Below, piece by piece: positions 33,995-46,001 of a DNA stretch of 64,000 bases. This stretch comes from Vitrella brassicaformis. Its lineage: Eukaryota; Sar; Vitrellaceae. The DNA lies in assembly GCA_001179505.1 (NCBI GenBank), contig CDMY01000256.1, positions 38,566-102,565 of the forward strand. The letters are read 5' to 3'. The notes under the pieces are model-generated. The model searched no databases and was not told where the DNA came from. It worked only from the letters and a program-made list of their open reading frames with translations. A program made the position numbers and the translations under genes. Within the stretch, counting starts at the first letter, position 1. Each line of letters opens with the position of its first letter.

Positions 33995-34199
33995 CTGACT
34001 GACTGACATCATCCAGAGGGAGCGTGTGACTGTGAGATACATCAATGAGATGGTTGCTCTTCCAATCGGTGCAATCAAAGACTGAACAGACGCTCTGATT
34101 TGAAGAGCGGTGGACGCTTGAACCAGTGTACGTCCAGCCACCGCCACGCGCACACTCTACTATACACTTGTCTGTCACTCAGGACAGTTACTAAAGCAA

Positions 34200-34789
34200 T
34201 CAATCAGTCTCTCGAGTAGCTATCAACAATGCCCTTTGCCCCTTCCCCCTGTCGTCCCGTCCCGCAAGGTCACCCTCAGCCTGCGCTTCACCTTCTGTCT
34301 GCCTGCCCTTGCCGCAGCCATACCTCTTGACACGGCCGCACTGCACACACTCGACAGCCACCAACGCACCCTCACACTCATCCCCACTGCCGTCCTCGTC
34401 AGCCGGCGATTCGCCCTCCGCTGCTCCGCGCCCTGTCCTCTTCCGCCTCTTGGTTGTCTGCTCGATGGTCACGTGTGCAGTCTGTCCCGGAACGAGCAGC
34501 GAGCAGCATGTCTTGCAGAATGAGTGCTTGACGGCCGGCTCGAGGCGAATCACATGCTTCAGAGCCACCTCCTTCATCGTGGCCAAGTAATAGCGACCCT
34601 GACACAAACACCCACAGAGTGAGTGCGTCGATATGGGATGAGTTCACCCACCAGAGCAGGCGACTTGGTGCCGATTTGATGTGCGGCTTGGTAGAGGTAG
34701 TTGAGGCGCTGCAGGGCGGGCGACACCGCGCTGGTGGGAAGATCTGTCCGCGGCGGCCTCTCAGCCTTGATCGGCTTCTTCTTACCCAT
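34200..34789 (-). CDS. RNase P/MRP protein subunit Rpp21/Rpr2
   Basis: Two exons (34789-34652 and 34598-34200), 178 residues. The Rpr2/Rpp21/SNM1 zinc domain is clear: R-L-N-Y-L-Y-Q-A-A-H, then V-I-R-L-E-P-A-V-K-H-S-F-C-K-T-C-C, L-L-V-P-G, and C-V-Q-C-G-R-V-K-R-Y. The two Cys pairs bind zinc. The protein is part of the nuclear complex that trims the 5' leader of tRNA precursors. A Lys/Arg and acidic insertion separates the Cys pairs, and a charged tail follows. The start M-G-K-K-K-P-I-K is the only ATG upstream of the conserved helix. Head-to-head with the GT92 gene. Confidence 0.9.
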
Positions 34790-34959
34790 TGAGTAACCTT
34801 GCAGGGTTTAGGGTCAAGGGTTTACCTGCGAGCTTAGACTCCAGAGGACTCTGCGCTGTCCCTTCTCCTCGGGCTCGGCGCTGATGTGGATGAGTTGCTT
34901 TATCTGATCCTTGGGTGATGCTTTGTGTTTGTTGATCTGTGGCCCAGTGTGCGGGTTAG
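34790..34959. promoter_or_regulatory. Divergent promoter, Rpp21 / GT92 genes
   Basis: 170-bp spacer with octamer TGCGAGCT at 34827-34834 and a telomere-like GGGTTTAGGG at 34804-34813, between the octamer and the Rpp21 ATG. GGGTTTAGGG resembles the telo-box of plant translation-gene promoters. Confidence 0.5.
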
Positions 34960-37900
34960 ATGGCGTTGCAGTCAAGCGGTGCCGCGAGTCCACGACGGTC
35001 GCCTCTCCGGCGCTCAAGCGACCTGCCACATCCCACGTCTGCTGCTACTGACTCCGTCGCTGCACCTGGCAGACCGTCGCTATCCCACAACTGCAACTCC
35101 AACCGTCGGCACACCGGACCAACCATGGCGGAGTACCGCCAGCTGGCGCCCGACGCAGCAATGTGCCGTAAGAAGTCCCTGCTACCTTTCTCGTCATCAC
35201 CAATGCAGCGGCGGCCAGACAACAGCGGCAAGTGGCACGGAAGGGCCGTCCGGGTGCTGCTGGCGCTCTTCTCTGTGGCCTTCATATCCCTCTTGGTGGT
35301 GCACACCGGCCTGGGACCCCCACCTGCCATTCCTCGGCTCTCTCTACCGGCCATCGTGACAACTGGCCCTCCAGCAGCGGGAGATGGCAAGGCCGCGGCG
35401 GTGCAGGCGGAGTCATCGGCAGAGGTGAATGTGAATGTGGTGCCGCAGTACAATGACTCGGCCTATCAGGCGGTGGCCAACGACATCTATCGGCTCAATA
35501 CGATGAGCGGCGACCCATTCCACCTCCCCGAGGGCGCTTATTTCGACCGGCCGCTGGGCTACGCTGACGTGACGATCGACCGCCTCACCGGCAAGCCGCG
35601 GCACAACGCCTCATCAACCACCCATTCCCAGCGTGCAGCCGGCAGTCGTTCGTTCGGGTATGACGCTTCCCTCTATCGCTCTGACGAGTGGACACGGCCA
35701 ACGGGGGGAAACCAGCACGAGTACGCGGCCTACCAGTTCTCGCCCTTCCTGCCCCTCAACCCCGATGTGGTTGTCCGATCGGCCTTCTGGGACAGCGACC
35801 TCCGGCTGCTCAAGAGCCCGATGTCGAAATTCCACATCAGCCAGTGGCCGCCCTCTGTGTTTCGCGCCATCCGTGAGGGCCGGGCGAGGGGCGGCGTGGC
35901 CTTCAATCTCGAGGTCAAGTACGAGGTGTACAAGGCGGCCGCTGGCGTCTTTGCCGGCTGCTCGGCGGGGGGCGACCAGGGCGTGTCGTCTGTGTTCACC
36001 CTGCTCGAGCCCAAGGAGATCAACGACTGGATCGGGGGGCCCAAGCGGTTGCGCAAGCCGCCCATCACCCACCTGCACATGGTGCTCCTCTGCCCGCAGA
36101 AGCGGCCTGGCCCATCCCGGTCGGCCGTCCAGCCCTCTGACTTCCCCTTCATCATCACGCGCCCCCTGGACACTCTGCGTGCGGCGAAAAGGGGAGAGGT
36201 CGATAGTGTGGCTGTGTACGAGAAGCGCTACTCGCAAGAGCCCCTGTGGAGCCCCCCCACATCCCCGCACCCATCCGATGGCGACGAGCGAGGCGGTCTG
36301 GCGGTGCTGGTCAAGTCCACGCGAGGCGGCCCATCGGCCGTGGCCGGCGAGGGCCTCGACGAGAGGCGGATCATGGCGTGGCTGGCGCACATGCGCGGCA
36401 TCGGCGTGACGCAGATCTACGTGTACGTCGTGGCTTTGTGGGACGACGACCACCTCGAGGGTGACGGTGAGAGCGGCTATCCGCCCGGGAGGAGGGAGGG
36501 CAGCCGGCCCACACTGCGGCTGGCGCTGGATGAGCGGATCGAGCGGCTGTTTCGTGAGCAGGAGGGGTTCGTCACGATCGTGCCCTTCCCACAGTATATC
36601 GGCCAGTGGTGAGCGAAGAAAGGACATGAGACGTCTGTACGTGGAACAACACAGCGAATGCGGCCTTCCGTGTGTGTGTGTGTGTGTGTGATGCAGGTGC
36701 TATCGTCCCTGGCGTGATCGCGTGACTTGGGGCCCCTGGCCGCTGACCTACACCTACTGCTATGCGGAAGGCAGCTCCGTCCAGGATGTCATCTATCGCT
36801 TCAGGTAGGCCTGGCCTGACGCAGCGCAGGTGACGTGACAAACATGGGGAGACAGCGACAGCAGGACATTCACCCGATCTGCTCCCTCCCTCTCAGATGG
36901 AGCCACCGCGCCGTCATCCTGATCGATCTCGACGAGTACTTCCTCCTTCCCCTGCCCAGCAACCCCATCGGCTTCCCCATGGTCAACGAAACCCTCACCC
37001 CCACGGCTTTCTTCAACACCGTCCCTCCTCCCTCCCCCCAGCGCACCCTCGACCTATGGTTCGACCGGCACCTGGAGCACAGCTACCGGAGGAAAGACAC
37101 TCATGCGGTCTTCCTGGTTGGCTATCGGCAGTACTACCCCGACTGCGTGGTGAGGAGCGACGGCAGCAGCTACTACGATGTGATGGACCTGGGGACGCTG
37201 CGGCACGCCCCACACTCGTGGCTGTTCAAGGACATGAACCCCGGAAAGTCATTCTTCCTCCTCCCCACACCCGTACGACGGCCATCCCTCCACGCACACA
37301 CACACGCACACACACAGAGAGAGAGAGAGAGAGAGACGGGGGCGTGTGTGGACGTTGGTGTTTTGTGTCAGGTGGTGATGGGTCTGCACTATGAGCGCAC
37401 TCGGCTGATGCGAGCCCGCACCGAGAACGCCCTCATAGCCCACATCCACCGCGGCTGCCCCCTCCCAAAGCCACCCGAGGCGCCCGACCTGCTGGAGCTC
37501 ATCAAGCGGACCAAACACGGCGCCGACGACGCGCAGACAGAGGAGGAACTGACGCGTGACGAGAAGCTGCACGAGGGGTGGGATCTCGTATGGCCCGCCG
37601 ACACGCTCAAGCAGGGTACAGAATGGAGACACAAACAGATGTCTAGACCCCCACCAACGGGATTTGTCGTCAGGTGGTCGGGCCATTCTGCCGGTGGTGC
37701 AGAGGGGCTTCTCAGCCTGTCACGGCCTCAACGGCATCTACAACGCCTCCACCCACAGCTGCTGCGCTGCCCACTGCCAGCGGTGCGGCCCGCCCCCTCT
37801 GTGGCCGCAGGACCCCCGCGGGCCGATCGTGAGCGACGAGTGGGCCTACTTCAAAGAGATCGGGGAGCGGGTCAGCGAGGGCATCGGGGAGTGCTCGGCG

Positions 37901-38272
37901 TCGTGGGTGCGGAGGAACGGCCTGCCGTGTGGGGCGGCCGACGGCAGCCTACCCTGCTGGATACATGACGGTCAGTCAGTCAGCCGGCAAAGGGAGAAAG
38001 AACCAACAAGAAGACAAGACGAGACATGCCGCGAGAGTTGTGATGTGAGCTGTGTCTTGTGCCTTCATGTAGATGTGTTGCTGCCGCCAGCGGCCGGCAG
38101 AGCTCAGGAGAGGCACCGCCCGGCGATCATCGATGCTCCAGAGGTGGAGGACGACAGTGATGCAGCAGACGCCGACAGCGACGCAGCAGATGCGGCAGAC
38201 ACGGGAGAAGAGGGGGATGACAACCTGCCGCAGCCAGACGAACGCGAAGGCGACCAGAAGGAGATAGGGTGA
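34960..38272 (+). CDS. Type II membrane glycosyltransferase, GT92-like
   Basis: Long first exon to 36608, then exons beginning at 36697 and 36897 and about four more. One hydrophobic segment (V-L-L-A-L-F-S-V-A-F-I-S-L-L-V-V) near the N-terminus predicts a Golgi type II anchor. The catalytic part shows R-R-I-M-A-W-L-A-H-M-R-G-I-G-V-T-Q-I-Y-V-Y and later H-R-A-V-I-L-I-D-L-D-E-Y-F-L-L-P, the arrangement of GT92 (DUF23) transferases, where the D-x-D binds metal and nucleotide sugar. Cys-rich segment C-C-A-A-H-C-Q-R-C near 37770, and an acidic Asp/Ala C-terminus. Start may instead be 35127 (M-A-E-Y-R), which puts the anchor closer to the N-terminus. Donor and acceptor sugars unknown. Confidence 0.75.
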
Positions 38273-39552
38273 TTCCGAGGTTACTGTGGCGTTGTGTCGT
38301 GTTGTGTTGTCTTGTCTTGTCTTGGTGGCTTTTGTCTGTTGGCGTCGGTAGGGCGTGGCGTCGGCCATTCAGGATTGATTTCGCTTGTGCGCGGGCTGGC
38401 GCTGGGTTGGGGAGACAAGCCCGCCCGTCCGTCCGTCCGTCCGTCTGTTTGCTTACGTTGGTTGGGTGTGCCGTGCCGGTCAGTGCAGGGCACGTGAGCC
38501 GCCGATGCTCACCTACCTACCCACCAGCCAGCAAGAGAGCCAGTCGTGCATGCATTTTGTGTGTATGTATCCATCCATCGCTCGATCCTTTCGTTGATGG
38601 CCGGTGAGTTAGGTGTTCGACTGACTGACGTATCTATATATCGCATGCATCTTTTGTGGCCGGCCTTTTGTCTGTCTATGTATGTCTCGTACGAGGCTCA
38701 TGCGTGCCCACCGTACACGTGGATCAATCGCATCACTGTCTGTGCGTTGTGTGTGGATTTATCGCATCTATCGGTGAATAATTCAATAGCCTTTCGTCAG
38801 TCGTCAGGCGCGAATCTCTAAGTCAGTCGGTCCCTCAAGTCAGTCAGTGTTGTGTGCGCGTGTCGTGCTCGCTGCGTGTTCCTGGCTGCCGCTGTGGCTG
38901 CAGACGAGATCTGGGCGGGCATCTGTACTGCCTGCAAGCCCAGACGCCGTCTGCGGCGGCAGACCAAGTGTGTCTAGAACAAGCGATGCACGTCACATAC
39001 AATGGATGGGGGCAAAATGTTCAGCCGGTGGCCAGGGAGGGGAGGGAGTCCGGTCTCTCTACGCTACGCTACGCTACATCTGCTGTGCCGTGGTGGGCTG
39101 TGACAGCTGTGGTACCAGCCGCACTCCGTCGAGATGAATCCACCGGAAGACGTTCCGTTGAAGCTTCATTCATTCAACCATTCGACAAACCATAATAGCT
39201 TTCTTTATCAACAGGCAGCAGACAGGCAAACAAACCACCGCAACCCTCGCCCCACTCACACACACACACACAGGTAGACATGGAGCGTCTCCCTCCTGCG
39301 ATTTCATTCATCCATCCATTCATCGCTGCTGCCGAATTATCTTACAGGCCGGCACCGCACACACATACCATGCTGCGCATGCAATAGCTAGTTACAGTGC
39401 TGCTTAGGAACAGGCAGGCACCAGAAGAAGGCTTCATGACCTCTCTCTCTCCTCAAGCAAAGATAGACAGGAGGGCAGGGCGAATGAGATGGGTTGAGAA
39501 GAATGGGAGGGAGGGGCATCTCTCCCCTCAGCCAGCCAGCCTGTCAGTCGAG
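38273..39552. other. Convergent spacer of about 1.3 kb
   Basis: Between GT92 and APS kinase 3' ends. Contains (CCGT)n at about 38426-38446 and a (CTACG)n tract at 39060-39077. No ORF with exon-like features and no tRNA fold noticed. Confidence 0.6.
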
Positions 39553-40733
39553 CTAGTTGTTGGCCGCCGGAATGACGCCCCGCTGCTCCAGCTCGTCCAA
39601 AATGATCTGAAGCCCCCGCATCCAAACACACACACATTCACACACATACTCTGCGGGTCTGTATGGATGGCTGTCTACCCTACTCGACGCACCTGCACAA
39701 GCTCCTTCACGGAGTGCACGTCAGTCCGCAGGTCCAGCTCGGGCTTCTCGGGCGCCTCGAATGGGTCATCGATGCCTGTGAAGCCCTTGATCTCCCCACT
39801 GCGTGCCTTCTTGTACAGACCCTTCGGATCGCGACGCTCAGCCTCCTGGACGGACGGACCAACGAGTGACATGTATGCCACACACAAACAGAGAGAGCCA
39901 CGCACACACCCTTTCAGACGACTGACTGTGCTGTTGGCGATGGCGTGGTGTGTGGGGTAGGTACCAGGTACCTCTAGTGTGCAGTTGATGTGGGCCTCGA
40001 TGAAGGTGAGTCCGGCCTTGTCGTGCAGCTCCCGCACCTTGGCACGGTCATCCTTGTAGGGCGAGATGAAAGACGTCGTCACAACCATTCCTTGAAAGGC
40101 ACACCACACACAACACACACACATGTATATGCAAATCGCCGCATTTTCGCCTCTTGGGGCCCACCGGCGTCATTGAAGAGCTTGGCGACTTCGCCGATCC
40201 TGCGGATGTTCTCAGCACGGTCGGCTGCCGAGAAGCCGAGGTTCTTGTTGAGGCCGAAGCGGATGTTGTCGCCGTCGAGCCGATAGGCGTGTATGCGCCT
40301 CTGGATGAGCACCTGCTCCAGCGCCACGGCTACGGTGCTCTTGCCAGCACCGCTGACGCCTGTCATCCAGATGGTCGCGCCTTTGTGACCCATCAGCGCC
40401 TCCCTGCCACGACAGGCAGACAGACAGACACTCGTGTGTCAGTCAGACTGATGGGCACAAGACTTCGTTCTCTGTGGGCTCTCAGCGCTTGCCTTTCGTC
40501 TCGAGAGACGGTTCCATCGTGCCATGTGATGTTGGTGGCTGCTCACACACACAGACGAAGGACAACACACACAATGAGTTGTTTGGCAGGTGTCCTTCTG
40601 CCTGATTCCCTCCCTCCCTGCCTGCCTCCCTCCCTCCCTCCCTACCCTTTTCGAGTTGGGGCGAGCCTGGGTTTGGGCTGGCGGCCGTCGATGAGGCGCC
40701 CGTGGAGGAGCTCGTGCTGCTGCCCTGAGTCAT
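39553..40733 (-). CDS. Adenylyl-sulfate (APS) kinase
   Basis: Phosphorylates adenosine 5'-phosphosulfate to PAPS, the sulfate donor for sulfotransferases or for sulfate assimilation. Exons 40733-40646, 40538-40493, 40403-40165, 40090-39972, 39845-39693, 39606-39553 give 232 residues with matching phases. The family signature is complete: [23 protein letters not shown]-loop [26 protein letters not shown] and [10 protein letters not shown]. It lacks an ATP-sulfurylase domain, so it is a stand-alone kinase. Intron 2 uses a GC donor (GAAAG|GCAAGC); only that junction restores the conserved V-S-R-D-E-R-E-A-L-M. The start at 40733 leaves a Ser/Thr-rich N-terminus. Confidence 0.94.
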
Positions 40734-40923
40734 GGCCCCAACTATCCAATCCACCACTTCTGCCCGGGGTGGCACGTTCTCGGCCTCAACCCAACGAGGG
40801 ATTGGCAAAGCCCTTTCTCAGCCTTTTTGAAGGAAAGCTCGCAAATGTAAGCTCGCAGTGGCGAAGTAGTGTCAGTAGAGGCTTTTTGAGGAGATAACTG
40901 TTGTTGTTGGAGCGTGTACTGCG
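40734..40923. promoter_or_regulatory. Divergent promoter, APS kinase / SUMO genes
   Basis: 190-bp spacer with octamer AGCTCGCA at 40836-40843 and 40850-40857, 14 bp apart, about 70-90 bp upstream of the SUMO ATG. Confidence 0.6.
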
Positions 40924-41660
40924 ATGGCGGACGAGGAGGGGCAGCCGCAGCACATCAACCTCAAGGTGAGTGTGCCACGTCAAAATCGATGAGTTGACGA
41001 GAGCAGGAGGACAAGGGAAGGAGGGAGAGAGGAGCCAGGCGGTCAGCTGGTCTGGCGTGATGGCTGCCGAAAGCAGAGGCTAAAAAGATCTGGGCGTGTT
41101 ATGTCTTGGAAGCGATGAGTGGGATGGCCTTTGCCGCGTTGTGTGTGGTTGGATGTGTGGGTGCAGGTGAAGAGCCAGGACGGCAAGGAGGTCTTCTTCA
41201 AAGTCAAGTCAGTGACAGAAATGTTAAACGACACACACCACTGCAAGCCCACCCAGCAAAAGGCGGCCTTAGGGGTGTGGTGTGGTGTGTCAGAAAGTGG
41301 ACCAAATTCGAGAAGCTCATGAACGCCTACCACCAGAAACTGGCACTCGCACCCAACTCTGTCAGGTACGTACCGCAGCGGTCAAACCAAACCAGGCAGG
41401 CTACCACACTGTCATCCATGCCAATGAGGGTGTGTGTGTGTGTGTAAGGTTTTTGTTTGACGGCGACCGCATCGCTAAGGAGAGCACGCCCGACGACCTG
41501 GGCATGGAGGACGGGGATGTCATCGACGCAGTCGCCGAACAACAGGGTCAGACAGAACACACGACACACACAAGACAGAGAGAGAGAGGAGGAGCATCCT
41601 CTCACTGTTTATGTGTGTGTGTGTGTGTGGTGTGTGTGTGCAGGTGGCGGCAGCGGGTGA
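40924..41660 (+). CDS. SUMO: SUMO (small ubiquitin-like modifier)
   Basis: Five exons (40924-40965, 41167-41207, 41294-41365, 41449-41546, 41644-41660) encode 89 residues of a ubiquitin fold: H-I-N-L-K-V-K-S-Q-D-G, F-E-K-L-M-N-A-Y, S-V-R-F-L-F-D-G-D-R-I, T-P-D-D-L-G-M-E-D-G-D-V-I-D. It ends E-Q-Q-G-G-G-S-G, so a SUMO protease would remove G-S-G to expose the Gly-Gly used for conjugation. Length and all landmark motifs are normal for SUMO. The short N-terminus has no obvious SUMO-consensus lysine. Confidence 0.96.
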
Positions 41661-42118
41661 CCGACCGGCTGTGAGTGGCGGTCATTCGCACCCTGTGGCG
41701 ACATACCCACTAGTCTATTCCTGCCTGCCTGCCTGTGCATTACTCTCTCTCTCCTTCTCCCTATCCGCTGACTGACACACTCGCTATAGCTAGCCACGAC
41801 ACACACAGTCACATGCGCACACGCACACGCACACCTGAATGTTAGTATACGTGGTTGACTGACGAGATACTTAAAGGTACAGACAGGGTCGGGCGGTTCT
41901 CGGGGTCTTTGCCTCTTGCTGATTGATGTGTACAAGTCACGTCTTGTGTGTTGAGTGGTGTGCGTTCGGCGTCCGTCGCTCTCGCCGGTGCCAAGAGATC
42001 CTTCGATGGACCACACATTGAAGGAGCTCTTTCGCCGGAGGTGGTGGACGCAGAACACCACTGCTGAGCAAGCACGCGACTTTGACAAGAGGGGGCTGTG
42101 TGTGTGGGCGCGCCTTTT

Positions 42119-42270
42119 ATTATTGGCTGTGTCTGTATTGCGTCCTCAGTTCGTGTCTGGCCGGTTTGGCCGCTCGCTGCATTGGCCAGAGCCACCTCAT
42201 CTTTAGGCTGACAGCTACCCTGAGTTGTGAGCCCATAGATGAGGCGGAGAGGGCGGATGCACACAGCGAA
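42119..42270 (+). repeat. Dispersed repeat copy A
   Basis: Aligns over about 150 bp, at roughly 80 per cent by eye, with the reverse complement of 42992-43152. Shared blocks include CTGTATTGCGTCCT, GGCCGCTCGCTGCAT and GAGTTGTGAGCC. Confidence 0.8.
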
Positions 42271-42991
42271 ACACTGACACAGACCGAGAGAGAGAGAGAG
42301 GGGATGTGTTGGATGGATGGCTGGAGATAGCGATAGCAGCACACCACACGGCCCCCACCGCCCCGCTTTGTGTACAGCTGGAGGAACCGACGTGCCTGCA
42401 TCTCTTGTGTGTGACCTGCCTGCCTCCGTATGCGTCTGTGTGGACCGGCTGGCTGGCTGGCTGGCTGTGTGTGTGCATCGATGACCGACCGAGTGTCTGA
42501 CATGCATTGTTCATCTATCTCTCTCTCTTTTGCTGGATGGATGGATGGATGGACGACAATTTAGCTGCATTCTGTGGCGTGGCGTGGCGTGCTTCAACAG
42601 TGCTGTGTGTTATTGGCTGCGCGCACACGTACAAGTAGTCAGTCAATCAATCGGCCGCACGCACACACACACACAGGGGCGTCCATGTAGGCGATTCGAT
42701 TGTGCAGACACACAGGCGATTCGAGCGTCCTGCCGTCGAGTGTCCCCGCCCGCCAACACACTCCACACCAACATGGGCGCACGAGTCATATGCATCTCAC
42801 CCCACTCTGATCGAATGGAAACTTACTCACGCAGGAACCATGAAAGCAACACACAACGCACACCACATACACACACACAGGCACACGAGATAAGGCACCG
42901 ACCGACCGGCCGGCCGGCTGGCTGGCTGGCTGACTGCAAATCACTCACTCTATCTCCCAGTCACTCACGTCAATGTATGTCTGTCTGTCTG

Positions 42992-43152
42992 TCGCTGTCG
43001 GTCGCTGAGTGCATCCGCCCGCTCCGCCTCATCTATCGGCTCACAACTCAGTGTAGCTGTCAGCCCATGGACGAGCTGAAGCAATTCCATGCAGCGAGCG
43101 GCCAACCGGACAGACACGAACAAAGGACGCAATACAGACAGAGCCAATAAAT
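42992..43152 (-). repeat. Dispersed repeat copy B, inverted relative to copy A
   Basis: Same family as copy A in opposite orientation about 720 bp away; together they could form a large hairpin. Confidence 0.8.
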
Positions 43153-43204
43153 CGCCCAGAACACCGCATTCGCCAACAAGAAACTCGTGTCTGTCTGTCT
43201 GTCT

Positions 43205-43267
43205 GAGTGGCTGATTGCATCCGCGCGCCCCGCCCTCACCTGTCGGCTCACAACTCAGTCAGTGTAG
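43205..43267 (-). repeat. Dispersed repeat copy C, partial
   Basis: Shares GCATCCGCGCGCCCCGCC-like and CGGCTCACAACTCAGT blocks with copy B, same orientation. Confidence 0.6.
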
Positions 43268-43443
43268 GTGTCCACCAAAAGGTGAGCGACTAGGCAAAGA
43301 GAACAAAAAGTGACTTCGTTCCACACACATATTACTACTCATCCACACGTGTGGATGAGCTACTAGTACTACACAACAAGAGGGGGAGAGTAGGGGAGCC
43401 GAGCCGAGCCGAGCCGAGCAGGACTCACTCTCTTCTCGTCGCC

Positions 43444-46001
43444 CTACATGAAGATCTGCTCATACACGGACGACGCGCGTGTCTGGCCGTACTGAGTGAC
43501 ACACAACACCACAGCACCACAGCACCGGCGTCGTTCTCTCTCTTTCTTTGTATCAGTGTTCGTGTGGTGTGCAGTGTTACCTACCGGGCCTTTCAGGAAG
43601 GCGTCAAACATGAGCAGAGCCACCTCTGGCTGGTCCCTGACACACAAACACAACGCAACACAAGAGGATCTCACTGTGACACACACGTACAGTGTGTGTG
43701 CTGTTTGTACTGTTGGTTGGCCCGTGTGCACGCTTACATTGGGACCATGTGTCCGGCCGAGAAGACCCGCATGAAAGTCAGGTTCTCGACGGTCTTCTGG
43801 CTCGCCACCGCCTTGCCATCCACCACCCAATCAGTCATCTACACACACAACACAACACAAGGATAGGATAGCGTCTGTCTGTCTGCCATGGTGAGGGTGG
43901 GGGTGTGTGTGGGTGGGGTCATCTTCCGGTCTCCGTTCTTGGCTGAGCTGACCTCCTTTTGCCTGAAGTCAGCCTGGTGCTCCCACTGTATCTTGTGGAC
44001 CCAATCGAGGCCGCCGAACCAGTTGCAGATGTAGTCCTGGTCACCATTGTAGATCAGCACGGCCTTGCCAGCTGCCAGCAGCCCCGCAACCTTCTTACGA
44101 ACCCTACACGTGCCACACACACATACAGACACACATAAAGGACACGCAGGTCAACGAGCGAAAAGGGTTTAGGGAAGTTTAGAGACAGAGAGGGGGGGAG
44201 GGGGGGCGGGGTATGTGTGTGTGTCTTACGAGAGGATCCAGTCGCCGAGAAGGGTGGTGTGGACGACATAGTTGCAGTCGACCCACCTCTTGTCCACACC
44301 CATGGCCTCCTGCACCGAGGGGTCATTCAGGAAGTTGCCGATGCCCGTCTCGTTGTAACACAGAGGGGGCACCTGCACGCACAGTCCAGTCCCCCCACAC
44401 GCACACACCACTTCTGCCACTCACTCTGCAACTGTGTGTGCCTGAGTCACCGACCTCGCACTGCAGCCTGATGTCGTATGGGTTGAGTGTGCCGAGCAGC
44501 TGTGTGGTGAGCGGCTCGCACAGCACATTGGCGATCTCCCATATGCCGCTCTCGACGGCACGGTCGCACGCCTGATACGCTGACACACATCCATCCATCC
44601 ATCCACACGTGAGAAGTGTGTAGCCCCGGTACCTTTCTTTGCGTGTTGGTAGGTCCTGTTGCTGATGAGGTTGTTGGCGTATGCGAAGTCGGCATAGGCC
44701 GGGAACTGCGTGTACGGGTCCACCCAGCCATTGCCGATAGCCACGCCTAACACATGGCATGGGGGCCGCCATATCCTGTCTGTGTGTGTGCGTGTCCCGC
44801 ATCCTCCCAGCCAGCCACCTTTGAAGTTGAGCCCCTGGATGGGGTTCTGCAGCAAGTAGTGCGCAATCGACGGGATATAATGCCCGGCGTAGCTCTCGCC
44901 GGTGATGTAGAACGGCCTGGGGGCACGGGCAAATCATCAACCGACGGACGTCGCAAACGACAAACGTGTCCGTAGCGAGTGAGTGGGTGATTGTCTGTCT
45001 GTCTGCCTGTCTGCCATCCTCTGCCCACCTGTCGACTAAGTGCGGGAAGAGAGTGAGGAATTTGGTCAGAAAGGTGTCCATGTCTGACCAACAAGCGCGC
45101 AGGCAGGCAGGCAGGCAGCCCACGAAGTGGCACATCGACACAACGAACGAGCGCATCTGACGTCCCCCACCCAACCGACCCACCGACCCTTTGATATTTG
45201 TTTCTCGTTCTTGGCGTAGTTGAGCGGGTCATTTGTCTCGCTGAAACCCGTCCCCAGTGGCTGGTCCACATACAACATGTTCGCCACGCTCGACCTGACA
45301 CGATGGATGAAGGATGGATGGTAGGAGGTGCAGACAGACAGAGATCCAGAGAGATCGTGCGCGTGTTCCTCTCTCCTTCACTCACCATGAGTGCTCATTG
45401 TATGCCAGTGTGGCGTTCGGCTGCCCCCTACACACAGACAGACAGACAGACACGCAGAGGGCGAGAGAGACTACGAGTAGGCCCACACACACCACCAAAG
45501 CCGACGCTGCGCCAACTAACCAGAAGGGCCCGTTCTCCTGCAGCCATGCGATCTCCGAAGAGCAGCCAGGACCTGACAGTGACGCATACACATTCACGTG
45601 AGGCAAACCTCTCTGCGTGTGGAGGCCTGTGCTTCGTCTGGCCTTTATTACCTACCTCCGGTGAGCCACATGACGAAGGGGTCAGATGCAGGCTCTCCTC
45701 TGCTGGGGAAGAACGTGTAGAACATCTCCCCACCCTCATAACCCGTGTGGATGAATCCTGCACACCACCAGCCAGCAATGCACCGACGCACGGACACACC
45801 ACGCAATGCACCGTCCGAGCTCTTGTGCCCACCACAGTGCTGCTTACCTGTGAACATTTTCTCTCCCAGGAAGGCCTCGGCTGTCACTTCTTTCTTCTCT
45901 GGCAATGCTTGTGCCGCCATGGGTGAGCGGATGGATGAAGGGCCGCATGACACGACGGCAAGAGCTGCAACCGACAGGATCACCGACAGACGTCCAAACA
46001 T
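43444..46001 (-). CDS. Serine carboxypeptidase (peptidase family S10)
   Basis: About thirteen exons. Signal peptide at the start (M-F-G-R-L-S-V-I-L-S-V-A-A-L-A). The S10 landmarks appear in order: G-Y-E-G-G-E-M-F-Y-T-F-F, M-W-L-T-G-G-P-G-C-S-S, Y-V-D-Q-P-L-G-T-G-F-S, the nucleophile in I-T-G-E-S-Y-A-G-H-Y-I-P, G-N-G-W-V-D-P, the catalytic Asp in N-G-D-Q-D-Y-I-C-N-W, and the His in S-A-G-H-M-V-P-M-D-Q-P. So all three catalytic residues are present. A secreted or vacuolar enzyme that removes C-terminal residues. Introns are short and several hold CACACA or GTGTGT. Head-to-head with the SPRY gene, 116 bp apart. Confidence 0.92.

Larger units (their letters stand above)
41661..43443. other. Large convergent spacer rich in repeats
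   Basis: 1.8 kb between SUMO and the carboxypeptidase. No gene supported. It holds an inverted repeat pair (42119-42270 with 42992-43152), a third partial copy near 43205-43267, many CA, GCTG and CTGT tracts and an ACACGTGTGG palindrome at about 43345-43356. Confidence 0.65.

Noticed and set aside
34960-35650. Minus-strand frame opposite the GT92 first exon
   Set aside because: Mirror frame of a GC-rich coding exon; the plus-strand frame has the membrane segment and family motifs.
38850-39190. Small plus-strand ORF in the GT92/APS kinase spacer
   Set aside because: No splice sites, no conserved features and a biased, repeat-like composition.
42500-43150. Plus-strand ORF across the dispersed repeat as a coding gene
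   Set aside because: Composition is that of CA and CTGT repeats; no start context, no introns, no conserved segment.
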